From Phanerochaete sordida (taxonomy: Eukaryota > Basidiomycota > Agaricomycetes > Polyporales > Phanerochaetaceae): DNA of 64,000 nucleotides. The notes under the pieces are model-generated. The model had not been told where the DNA came from. It saw only the letters and a program-made list of their open reading frames with translations, and searched no databases. The position numbers and the translations under genes were made by a program. Location of the stretch: contig BPQB01000042.1 of NCBI GenBank assembly GCA_019973155.2, positions 186,001 through 250,000 of the forward strand, given 5' to 3'. Shown here piece after piece: positions 55,150 to 64,000 of this stretch. Numbering within the stretch: position 1 is the stretch's first letter; the number at the start of each line of letters is the position of its first letter.

Positions 55150-57071
55150 TTATGCGAAAGTCTCGCAGCTGTACTCGACGTTCCCCTCTCTGCTGAAGGT
55201 GACGATGTAGTCTAGAACGCCACTTAGCATCAAACAAGGTGCCGAGCATGCATTGTGACTTACCCCCAAGCACACGCATGTTGAAGCCTGCCTCACAGTA
55301 GCAGCTAGGCACGTCCATGAGCGATCAACAGCAAAACACGGGGCGGTGCCGGAGAAACGCACAAGTAATACACCCACTTGCGCCGGAACATGGCGATCTC
55401 CTGCTGTCCGCCCTCCGTGTCGTTCATCACCTCAGGATACTTCTCCTTCAGCGCTACACGGCCGTGCTCAAGTCAGTGCGTGTCGAACTCTCGGTTCGAG
55501 GCCGATCGCACCATCTTCTATGCTGCGGAAGCCCGCCTCGAAGCGGCGCCTCCATTCGCGCAAGGTGCGCGCATAGTGAGGGCCGATGTTCGTGACCGAC
55601 TCGACGACGAGACGCGCCGCAGAGCCGGAGACTACCGCAGAAGTGAGCTGCGTCACGGTCGGAAGGACGCCGCCGGGGAAGACTGTATGCGTGTCAATTA
55701 GGGTTGCCTTAGTCGAATGGCGCGGAGCTTACTCTGCGACCGCCGTCAGTTACGAAAACAGGACCTGGAAGGCAGTGCGTACGTATTTGCGGATGAAGTC
55801 CTCGCCCTTGATGTACGCGTCGTAGCGCGCCTCCGGGATGGTGATGCTCTGCACGACGCCGACGCCCGTGTCCGGCTTGAGTGCCCAGTCTATCGTCTTG
55901 AAGTAGGGCTGCAGCAGTAATGCTGGTGAGTGAAACCACCTCAGATAACGCCTTAAGCCTCAGCAGACGCACCTCGTACAAAGCGGGCCCGATTGCCTCC
56001 ACCATCTCGACGCTGACGACGCGATCGAACACGCCCTCCCACGTCTGGGGCAAGACGCGGAAGTCCATGAGATGCACGCGTAGTCTGTCGCCGATGGCCA
56101 TTTGACTCGAGTTGCCGTTCATCTTCTCGACGCTCTTGCTGTCCTGCAGAAGGAGTTCCTGGATATACTCCGCTTGCTCAGTCGAGAGCGTGATGGTATC
56201 GACAGTGGTGTCCGGGATCGTCCGTACGATCTGCAGCGCCAGCGATCCCCAGCCGGAGCCGATCTCCAAGACCTGCACACCGACCAGTATGTGAGTATAT
56301 GCGCATACACCTGCCAAATGGTAAGGGGACATACGCGGTGTCCCGGCTGGATGTCCGCCTTGCGTATGATATGCTGCAACTTGCGGATCTGGGCATCATG
56401 CAATGCGTCCGGCTCTGCGTCCGCGCCATCGAGCGCACCGACACCCATGCTAGGGCTCGACTCGCTCGACGCAACCTTAGCGTCCGCGTCGAGCGAAGGG
56501 AAGATTGCGCAGGAGTACGTCATGTCGCGCGAGAGGAAGACCTTGAACATCGCGTTGCCGAGGTCGTAGTGCGCGCTGATGTTCCGGCGCGCCGTGCTCA
56601 GTGCGTCGCTGCTGGCGAGGCCCGCGAGCGCGCGCGCGGGGAGCGTGAGCAGCGCGATGGGCACGGAGAGCAGCGTGGCGAGCGGCGTGGGGAGCGACGG
56701 CAGCGGCTTGTCGCGGTTGAGGATGAAGATCTGCGTCGCGCGGTCAGCACCAGGGCGTCGTCAGGGCCACTCGCGTGTACCTCAAAGAACCGGACCATGT
56801 CTCGCCGCGACTTGAACGAGACGTCGCCGCGCATGTACGCTTCGGCGAACACGAGGTCCGGGGACGCCGCCGGGGAGAGGAGCTTCAGGAAGAACGCGCG
56901 GTCGTAGACGGTGAGCTCTGCGTCTGGTTCGACATTCTCGGTCGACACGAGCGAGGTGGGGAAGCAGTGCGTACGCGTGCGCGTGTGGAGGGTAAGGCGG
57001 CCGCGGGTGATGGTTCGGGAGAGGTACCACGCAAAGGCGGCCTCGGCGGTGTCGTAGACGATGGCGGACAT
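55150..57071 (-). CDS. Cyclopropane-fatty-acyl-phospholipid synthase (SAM-dependent), fungal type
   Basis: Adds a methylene from S-adenosylmethionine to unsaturated acyl chains of phospholipids. Starts MSAIVYDTAEAAFAWYLSRT. N-terminal domain: DLVFAEAYMRGDVSF. Then ISAHYDLGNAMFKVFLSRDM, TYSCAIF, the SAM motif VLEIGSGWGSLALQIV, TITLSTEQAEYIQE, FDRVVSVEMVEAIGPALYE, then PYFKTIDWAL, ITIPEARYDAYIKGEDFIRK, Y-I-FPGGVLPTVTQL, and the C-terminal YARTLREWRRRF, MFRRKWVYYL, CYCEAGFNMRVLGDYIVTFS, all family blocks in order. The tail exons were found by splicing: introns near 55317-55374 and 55214-55265, with the stop at 55150. The codon for Ile in the conserved YIFP block needs a one-nucleotide exon (55733). 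It is the nearest neighbour of the epoxide-hydrolase array. Confidence 0.92.
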
Positions 57072-57506
57072 TGCTCAACATTGTTTGCTGCAATTCTGAC
57101 GACATTTTACCATATTTTCGTGGGGCGATTGGATCACATCGAGTGCGCTGCGAATCGGGCAGTCGCAGCACTTGCTTGAGCGAGAGCAGGCGGACAAACC
57201 TGCCCAAACACAAAGCGCAGGATAGACGCTTACATAAGCAGGCCAGAAAGTCCAAATCACAGAGTATATTTACAGGACAGACGCTACAGTAGCCAAACCA
57301 GATACTGGGCACATAGATAGCACAGCAAATACGTTACAGTCCAACGAGAGACGCAAGCTTGAGAGCGCAGCACGAAACAGCAAGAAATATTTTCGGGAAA
57401 CGAGGGGCGCCAGGTCAGTCTAGCCTGGAAGAAACGGATTGAGCTTAGCTATACTAACCATCACCAATGAGGACAGGAGAAACGTACAAAGGAGCAAACC
57501 ACAGCC
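57072..57506. other. Intergenic, cyclopropane synthase promoter
   Basis: AT-richer sequence; no gene. Confidence 0.4.
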
Positions 57507-58253
57507 TTACACATAGGACTCGAGGGGCAGACCGGCCTTGAACGGCGGGACAAGCGGCTGCGCGGCGTCGGGCGCCGCCCGAGTCGGCGCGTCCTCGAGG
57601 AAGAACTGCACCGCCGCAGGGAGCTCGCTCGGGAAGATCGCGGAGAGGTAGAGCACGAGCGGGTCCCTGCTCGCCTTGACGCTGCATCACGGCCCGTCAG
57701 CCCCGAGGTTGTGTCTCAAGGAAAGGTAGCGCGTACACGATGCGCGCGACGCGCCCGCCGACGGTCGCGGTGAAGCTGTGCTTCGCGGCCTTCGCGATGA
57801 GCAGCTCGAGCACCGCGCCGGGCGGCACGACGAGCGTCGGGAGCGCCTCCGCGGGCGCGGCCTGCAGGCGCACCTGCGCGCCCTCGCGCGTGTCGTTCAC
57901 GAGCCGCACGCTCGTCTCCGGCACGTCTGCCGCGCCGTGCGCACCGTGCCCGTTCGGCTGGGGCGGCGGGATGAAGTCCGTGACGGAGATGACGTCGCCC
58001 GTGTCGATGCGCAGTCTTGCTGGGGTGAGTATTGGGTGGGAAGGGAGGGAGAGGAGACGCACTCGTCGACGGTCACGACCTTCGCGTTCGTCGCGAAGCG
58101 CACGGTGCTGTACGTGCCGGGGACGATGGCCGGCTGCACGACGGACGAGTGCGCGGCGAGGCGGAAGAATATGGTGCTCGCGATCGGGCCAGGCTGGACC
58201 GTGACGTCGCACCAGGAGGGGAGCGCGTTGGTGAAGGTGACGCCGTTGGCCAT
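57507..58253 (-). CDS. Orphan beta-rich protein, unknown function
   Basis: Three exons: MANGVTFTNALPSWCDVTVQ ... ATNAKVVTVDE; then LRIDTGDVISVTDFIPPP ... TATVGGRVARIVYA; then SVKASRDPLVLYLSAIFPSE ... LESYV, with stop at 57507. Introns of ~50 nt lie near 58012-58062 and 57685-57735. No signal peptide or membrane span; alternating hydrophobic residues suggest a beta-sandwich. I recognise no family. It is divergent from the orphan at 59460 across a 1.2-kb GC-rich region. Confidence 0.55.
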
Positions 58254-58691
58254 CGCTGGGGTGCTTGGTGTAATGAGCGTAGAAGGGGGAGAACGATTTA
58301 TGCGAGTTGCTGAGGATGCTGAGATGCGCCGTTCGCGCACTTTTTAACACGCGCACCAGCGGGCAGCCCCCGAGTCCAGCCAGCCAGCCCGCAAGCGACG
58401 CTCACGGACCCTCCACCATACATCGGGCCCCTCTCACATCCGCGCACGCGCGACGTCCAGCGCGCGCCGCATCCGTCGACATCCTTGTGCGTCCGCCGCG
58501 CACGTACGAGCTGTCAGCGGAGCTCTGCGCGGTGCCTGGTCCTCTCCCAGCAGAACTCGTCGCACCCGCGAATCGCGCGGAGGCAGCGCGTCCACGGGGA
58601 CCGCGCCCAGGAACACGTTCGCGCGCGGTCAGCGATGGGCAGCGGGAGCGGTGCCGGCGGTGCGCGACCGCCGGGGGGCAGCGCAGCGCGG

Positions 58692-58752
58692 GCGATCGCG
58701 AAGGACGATCGCGCAAACCAACGCGCCAGACGATCACGAAACGACGATCGCG
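58692..58752. promoter_or_regulatory. Cluster of GCGATCGCG-like motifs
   Basis: CGATCGCG occurs three times and the variant CGATCACG once within 61 nt, between two divergent orphan genes. CGATCG is itself palindromic. A candidate factor-binding cluster. Confidence 0.4.
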
Positions 58753-58870
58753 ACAGGCCACTAAGTACTGCATCACGAACAGTCGCGGGGACAGGCGAGG
58801 GGCAGGAGCGGTGCGCGCGCGGGTGCCTGGGCACGTTCTGCGTCGTGGGCGCGTGGGCGCGGCCCTGCTG

Positions 58871-58910
58871 CTGGGAACCGCTGGGAAATGCGGGGAACTG
58901 CTGGGAACGC
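58871..58910. repeat. Four tandem 10-bp repeats (CTGGGAA type)
   Basis: Consecutive decamers CTGGGAACCG, CTGGGAAATG, CGGGGAACTG and CTGGGAACGC: exact 10-bp phasing, one helical turn. Confidence 0.6.
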
Positions 58911-59402
58911 ACCCGAGGCGCGTCGTACAGGGTGCGAGCTCCGCCAGCGTCGGGCGGGGTGCCTGGGCGGGGGCGATTAGCCCAAGATCTCCTCTCGCCG
59001 CGTTTCTGCCCACCCTTGCGCAGTATTCATTGTCGTCGTCGCCCCGCCGTCGCCACACGCACCCACCATCCGCGCTAGTGCACAAAACCGGCGCCGCCTT
59101 GCCACCGCGCAGCCCCGTCGCGCCGCGCCAAGCCGCCGCCGCACAAGGTTCGCGCACTAAGGTTCGCGATAGCGCAGGCGCGCTGTCGATCTGTCACTTC
59201 CAGTATCAGCACCTGTCAGCGTCCGGCGTGCCTGGAGCACGGCGCCCCGGCATTCAGTTCGCGCTCCTCGTGCCTTGGCTAGCCCCGGAGGCGTGTCGCG
59301 CCCGGCGCGGCGCCTGCGGGGTGCGCGTAATGGCCCGCGCGGGGCGGTGTCCTACTGTTGTGCTGTGGGTGTCCTGGCGCGGCGGGTGGGGACGGGAGGA
59401 GA

Positions 59403-59408
59403 TATAAA
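59403..59408 (+). promoter_or_regulatory. TATA box of the orphan gene at 59460
   Basis: TATAAA, 57 nt before the ATG. Confidence 0.55.
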
Positions 59409-59459
59409 TTGTGCGAGGGGACGAGGGAGGGGCGGCACCACGCACAGCAGACAGCAGAC

Positions 59460-60668
59460 ATGGCGACGCGCAACCTCTCCTTCATCACGACCAAGGCGCA
59501 GGGCGTGAGCGAGAACACGAACATCATCCTCACGTTCGTGCCCGTCGACAAGACGGACCTGTACAGCAAGCAGCGTGAGTCGCCTGGGCGTCGTAGAGAG
59601 AGTGCGCTGGCTCACCCGTCGTGCGCTAGTCCCGGTCGTGTGGAAGGTGATTCTCGGCCTCTGAGTCGTAGGCGAGCCTGGTACTGACGCGTCCCGCAGC
59701 TCCTCAAGTTCGCTGCGAACCGTACGCGTTCGAGCCTTCGCGCTGTGATGGCGGCTGATCAGCGTTGCAGAGACGCAGACCGTCAATGTCACGTACTCCG
59801 CTAGGCTCGGCGTTGCCGTCGCTCAAATCGTATGTTGAACCACGGTTTGGTCGCGGAATGTTCCTGATTGGTGTTTCTGCCAGGACACCGGCCTCGTTCA
59901 GATTCCTCAGACGTAAGTTTCCATTTACCCATGTCTGAACACGATCTCATGGTCCTGAAACAGATTCATCGAGATGGGCGTAAGTGAAGGCCGTGATAGA
60001 TATATCGAATGCAACTCACGAATGTGCTGCAACGTCTAGCTTGGTCAAACGGTACGACCTCATTAATGCAGCTATTGAGAGCTTCAGAGCTGACACGCCA
60101 CCCAGACCAGCTTCACCACGGACTCGGACAACTTCGTCGAGTGGTCCGAGCCCAGCCCGAAGCCCGCACCCGGAACGGGCACCATCGTCGCCGACAACGA
60201 AAGTGGATCAAAGCAGGACCTGATGCTCGGTACGCTATCACGCGCTCTGCGAGGGTCCGTCGTGTGTAAACGGGCATCTGCAGGCACGGTCTCGGGCGAG
60301 ACAAACTTCCAGCCCGTCCTGGTCTGGAAGGCCGTGAACAACGGCGCGACCATGACGGCGAGCTTCACCCCCAAGGTCGGTCTGTCGAGATTAGCTGAAG
60401 AGGGATGGTGCTGACGGTGTGTGTGTGTGCCGCGCAGCTGAGGGCCTACGCGTACAAGAACTACCAGGGTAAGGGCGCGCACAGCCCCGGAGAGACCTCC
60501 GCTGACGGTCTCCCGCTAGAAACCGCGATCATCAAGGGCGAGATTGAGACCGGGCTGCTCGGCGAGTGGGACCTGGCCACGCTGAACGCGAGCCCGAAGG
60601 TCAACACGTTCCACCTGTACGAAGACAACAACGCGGGTGGAAAGCTCACCATCTCGATCGAGTCCTAA
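59460..60668 (+). CDS. Orphan protein with many small exons, unknown function
   Basis: Nine exons join in frame: MATRNLSFITTKAQGVSENT ... DLYSKQ; LLKFAAN; QTQTVNVTYSARLGVAVAQI; DTGLVQIPQT; FIEMG (about 16 nt); LGQT (12 nt, near 60041-60052); TSFTTDSDNFVEWSEPSPKP ... DLMLG; TVSGETNFQPVLVWKAV ... TPK; LRAYAYKNYQGKGAHS ... GGKLTISIES. All borders are GT-AG with short introns. It is soluble, without a signal peptide, and strand-rich. I cannot name a family. Start chosen because it follows the TATA box and opens the only frame that joins. Confidence 0.6.
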
Positions 60669-61377
60669 GGCCTGCTTGGGGAGCCGAGCGGTTTAAATTA
60701 GCTTGGAGAATGACCTGAGTGGATAATATGCGAGTATTTGTTCTTTATGTAAAGGAATGTATTCTGGTTGCAAAGTGTGGGAATCAAGTGGGAATAGCAG
60801 TTGGAGAACAAACAGCGCGAGACGCCGGCAGAGGGCGACAAACATTCGGCAGTTCCCGGTCTTCGTGGCGTTTGATTGTATCACGGCAAATGCCGACTGT
60901 CGGCTTGGCTCAGGTCTGCTTAGGTCCATGTCTTGACGCCATGGCATGGCTGTAGCCAAAAGTAAGGACATGACACTAGTCTGATTTCTTTTCAGCCAAT
61001 TGCAGTTTACCTGCGCGAGGAAGCTCTTTTACAGCCAGCGTTGGAAGTCCACGGCGAGTCGAATAGGCCTGAAATTGCACATGGCTGCTGCGTCGGCAAT
61101 TGCGTGCAATCGCGGTTTATCTGTAATGACATCCGGTTTATTTGGCGTGATTATGGGCCCAGGGGAGTGCTGAGGTCTCTGGAGGCTCGGGAGCGCAGCA
61201 GGTGTGATTGGCGCCTTCCTTTTCGGGCGGGCGTGTGAAAAGCATCCGCGAGCCTCGAGGTCGCGCCCCGCTTGTCTCTCGACAGCCATCTTCCTGCGCC
61301 ACACGCCCAGCTCCCCGTGGGACCAGTCTGAGACACCGTTATCTGCACACTCCTCCGCCGCGGCGCCAATCGGAACC
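60669..61377. other. Intergenic, right of the orphan gene
   Basis: No gene recognised. Probably the 3' end of one gene and the promoter of the next. Confidence 0.4.
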
Positions 61378-63544
61378 ATGCCCAAACGCGAGAAGACCCC
61401 GCCGCCGCCGGATGACGAACCCAAGTACCTGACGGTCGTGTACCCGTTCCCACCCCATGCGAACATGGAGCTGGCCGCAGACCAGAAAGAGTTCGCGTAC
61501 TGGATCGCGTCGTGCACGGGCAAGGAGCCCATCCTGGCCTTCTTCCACAAACCGAAGGTACGCCGGCCATCGTGCGTGTCGCTTTGAGCCGTGCTAATCT
61601 GGGACGCAGTCGCCGAACATGATCATCATCGAGATCAGCAGGGACTACCCCCACTTTGATAGACTCCTGGGTGAGCACCGTTGGTCAGAAGTCTTCCAGA
61701 ACCCCCTGCCAGAGAACAAGGACCGGGTGTCAAAGATATTCTACTGCAAGCACAGCACAGGCAGAGAGGTGCAGAAGAACGGTGAGTCGAGGCGCAATCG
61801 CGCAGCGAACTCGATCTTTGATGGCTTTCGTAGGATGGAAGCGCATCGACGTCCAGGAGCGATGGTTCGATGCCTGGAACCCGATCAACAAGTGAGGCGT
61901 GCTATGGTTATTTCAGCAGCCTTGGGCTAACCTCCAGCCCAAGACTCGTGACATACCCATACCCTGCCACCCACTACTGCCCCGTCCCTCCCGAAGACGC
62001 GACCAACGAGCCGCTCTGCCGTCCACTCCCTGTCAAAGACTTCAAGCCTCCTCCCAAGCCTGTCATCAACATTCCTCCAGGTACGTGTGTTCCATTTCAA
62101 GTGCTGGCTCGATACGGGCTCATCTCATGGCACAGTGGGAGCTCCGGGCTGGCAAGAGGCGCGCAAGCTCGCCGCCGCCGCGAGTGCGTGGCAGAGGGGC
62201 CCGCCCGCTGCACGCGGGTCAAAGAACAACACTGCGAAAGGCGCTTCTCCAGCATCCCCGGCGGCCCAACGGTCCAACGCATGTGCGTCGCCCTCCCTCC
62301 TAGTATGTGCTCCGTAACATATTCGTCTTGTGCAGGGGCCAGGAAGCCGTCTCCCTCAACGCTCCCCGCGCCCGCGCCCGCTTTCGCCGACACCGCACCG
62401 CCAGGCCTCGCGCACCCGCGCCCCGCGTTCAGCTCCGCATGGCCCTCCTCGCGCAGCGCCGGCACGAGCGCGTGGACCGCACCCTCGACAGCCTCACGTC
62501 CCTCGTCTACCGCAGGCTCGGACGCGTCGAGCGACGGCGGGAGCGTCGGGCGCACGCCCGCGCCCTCCACATACCCCGCCTCCGCGTTCTCCGGCGCGGA
62601 CGAGGACGACGACCTCGCGGGCATGATGGAGGCCGCCATGCACGGCACAATCTCCGAGTGGGGGTCGGACGCGTGGACGACGGGCCAGTACGCGTACGCG
62701 GACGCCGCGCCCGAGGGCGCACCCGAGGCGCCGCCCGAGGAACCGCAGGACCTGTGGGCGGGCCTGCGCGAGGAGGCCGCGCCCGCGCCCGCGCGCGTGC
62801 TGTGCAGCGTGCACGGCACGCTCTGCAAGAAGGGCATCTGCCGCGAGTACGCGCGCCAGCTGCGCGAGGCGGAGCGCCGGAAGAGCGACGCGGAGAAGGC
62901 CAGCAAGAAGGCGGACCGGAAGGCGAACAGGCGCAAGGGCAAGGGCGCCGGTGCGTCGCTCGTGCGGCAGGCGCGGATGTGCACTGACGAGCACCGCAGC
63001 GAACGCAGCCGACACGGACGCGCCCAGGCCCGCGCCCGCCGTCCCCCAACAAGCCGCAGACGCGATCCAGTTCACCGTGCCCCGGGCGCGCCCCGCGCAT
63101 CTCCAACGCGCCGCACCGAACGCGCCCCCACCGGACTCGCGCCCCGCCGCCGCCGCCACCACCACCGCCACGACCCCAGGCGCGTCCCAGGCCCCGCGCG
63201 CCCGCCCCGCGCACCTCACGGCGGCGGGGGCCGAGGGCGGCGCACGTCCCGCGCGCGGGCGCAGGGCCGCGGCGATGGGCGCCGCCGCCGCTGCGCCAGA
63301 GCCTGCTGCACCTGCTGCAGACGCGAGCGCGGACGGCTGGGGTGCGCCGGGGACAAGGCCCGAGGACGGGGTCCCGGAGTGGGGCGCGCCGACGGCGGCG
63401 AAGGGCGCCGCGGAGCAGAAGAGCGGGGAGCAGGAGAAGAGCGGGGCGCCGACGAAGGGTGGGGCAGAGAAGAAGAGCTGGGCGGACCAGATGGACGACG
63501 ACGATGCGCGCTCGGGCACGGACCGCAGCACGAGCGCGTGGTAG
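61378..63544 (+). CDS. Orphan low-complexity protein with a Cys-containing CSVHGTLCKKGIC motif
   Basis: Seven or so exons: MPKREKTPPPPDDEPKYLTV ... FFHKPK; SPNMIIIEISRDYPHFDRLL ... EVQKN; GWKRIDVQERWFDAWNPINK; PRLVTYPYPATHYCPVPPED ... IPP; VGAPGWQEARKLAAAASAWQ ...; then a long Ala/Pro/Ser-rich exon with DEDDDLAGMMEAAMHGTISE, the block CSVHGTLCKKGICREYARQL, a Lys-rich coil (SKKADRKANRRKGKG), and, after an intron at about 62950-62999, an Ala/Pro-rich tail ending DRSTSAW. The N-terminal third is ordered and conserved-looking; the rest is likely disordered. The three-Cys block might bind a metal, but no family is recognised. Confidence 0.6.
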
Positions 63545-64000
63545 GCGGGTGCGGCGCTGCGGATGAGGGTGTGGTGCGCACGAATGGTGCATCTTCGCTT
63601 TTGGTCTTGGTTCGTTTTTTTTCTGTTGTACGACATGATGCTTGGTTGCTGCGCTGTGCTGGTTCCTGATCTGTGTTTGGCTGCCACAGCTGCTTCCCTC
63701 CAGCTCCTCCGGCTCCTCTACAGCTCCCAATCCCCTTAGACGAGCAACGCCGTAGAACGGCTGTGAGCGAGCTGGAGGTAGCTGGAGAGGAGCAGCTGTG
63801 GAAATGTTTGCTCAATTGCTCTTCTTTCGAGTTGTACTTGTTGTGTTTCTTTGGATTGTTCCATCACTAAGCTCTACGGAATGTACTTGTGCTCTAACTT
63901 CTCGGAGTGTTTACACGGCTGCCGCAGGACCACTTCCATATATCGAGGCAGTATGATGCAACGTTCCTTCCAGGCTAAGATTGAGCAACAATTGACAGTC
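63545..64000. other. Right-edge intergenic region
   Basis: No gene up to the window edge; contains the fold-back repeat below. Confidence 0.4.
63684..63801. repeat. Fold-back (inverted) repeat
   Basis: CCACAGCTGCTTCCCTCCAGCT (63684-63705, split here for reading as CCACAGCTGCTTC + CCTCCAGCT) is complementary at 20 of 22 positions to 63780-63801. Pairing continues inward for about a dozen bases with small gaps, leaving a loop of roughly 50 nt. It starts 140 nt after the stop of the preceding gene: a 3'-end hairpin or a miniature element. Confidence 0.6.

Larger units (their letters stand above)
58254..59459. other. 1.2-kb GC-rich divergent promoter region
   Basis: Long open frames exist on both strands here (up to ~366 codons), but they mirror each other, lack intron signals and family motifs, and are explained by GC content. 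It includes phased repeats and a palindromic-motif cluster listed separately. Confidence 0.45.

Noticed and set aside
55480..55510. GGTTCGAGGCC, like a tRNA B box
   Set aside because: It lies in a coding exon of the cyclopropane synthase and no matching A box or cloverleaf is present.
58307..59407. A 366-codon open frame on the plus strand, with a 251-codon mirror frame on the minus strand
   Set aside because: Both lie in very GC-rich DNA where stops are rare, show Arg/Ala/Pro-rich composition with no motif or splice pattern, and overlap the promoter of well-supported genes.
62494..63730. Minus-strand frames of about 400 codons
   Set aside because: Shadow of the Ala/Pro-rich plus-strand gene; composition only.
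1..64000. CRISPR arrays, rRNA or tRNA genes, prokaryotic operons
   Set aside because: No regularly spaced repeats, no rRNA-like sequence and no convincing tRNA fold; the introns and gene content are eukaryotic.

Overview
The window is nuclear DNA of a filamentous basidiomycete, most likely a wood-decay agaricomycete. This is inferred from GC-rich exons split by many GT-AG introns of about 45-60 nt with CTRAY-type branch points, very small exons, a CBM1-linked acetylesterase, and beta-glucan enzymes of fungal type. I see no prokaryotic, viral, rRNA or tRNA feature. Exon joins were made by eye from splice consensus, reading frame and family conservation, so single boundaries may be off by a few bases.

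Layout. 0.3-14.0 kb: CBM1-CE16 esterase (+), TIM50 (-), MFS carboxylate-type transporter (+), SLC35F-like transporter (-), Tos1/PGA52 cell-wall glucanase-like protein (+), repeat element copy A (11.2-12.9 kb), and Erv2-type sulfhydryl oxidase (-). 14.4-25.8 kb: Rrn5-like RNA polymerase I factor (+), membrane-anchored GH5 exo-beta-1,3-glucanase (+), ING-family PHD protein (-), GNAT acetyltransferase (-), and a zinc-finger protein (-). 26.0-27.5 kb: repeat element copy B, inverted relative to A. 27.6-43.3 kb: a four-helix MARVEL-like membrane protein (-), CCT8 chaperonin subunit (+), an SDR-like protein (+), a small secreted protein (-), a second MARVEL-like paralogue (+), a gene-poor tract, an orphan microexon gene (+), another gene-poor tract, and a NAPE-PLD-like zinc hydrolase (+).

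43.7-55.0 kb is the most distinctive segment: six head-to-tail alpha/beta-hydrolase genes of epoxide-hydrolase type, forming three pairs of close paralogues (1/2, 3/4, 5/6), each with its own TATA box about 40 nt before the ATG. Copy 4 has lost the nucleophilic Asp (Gly instead) and copy 3 has an altered nucleophile elbow. A fungal cyclopropane-fatty-acid synthase (-) follows directly. With the NAPE-PLD-like gene on the other flank, the 41.6-57.1 kb block looks like a lipid-modification neighbourhood; this is inference.

57.5-64 kb: two divergent orphan genes separated by a 1.2 kb GC-rich promoter containing phased 10-bp repeats, then an orphan low-complexity protein and a fold-back repeat.

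Best leads: the hydrolase array with an apparent pseudoenzyme; an apparent one-nucleotide exon in the cyclopropane synthase gene; the unclassified A/B element made of three structured ~145-bp units joined by intron-like spacers; and a telomere-motif palindrome just upstream of CCT8.
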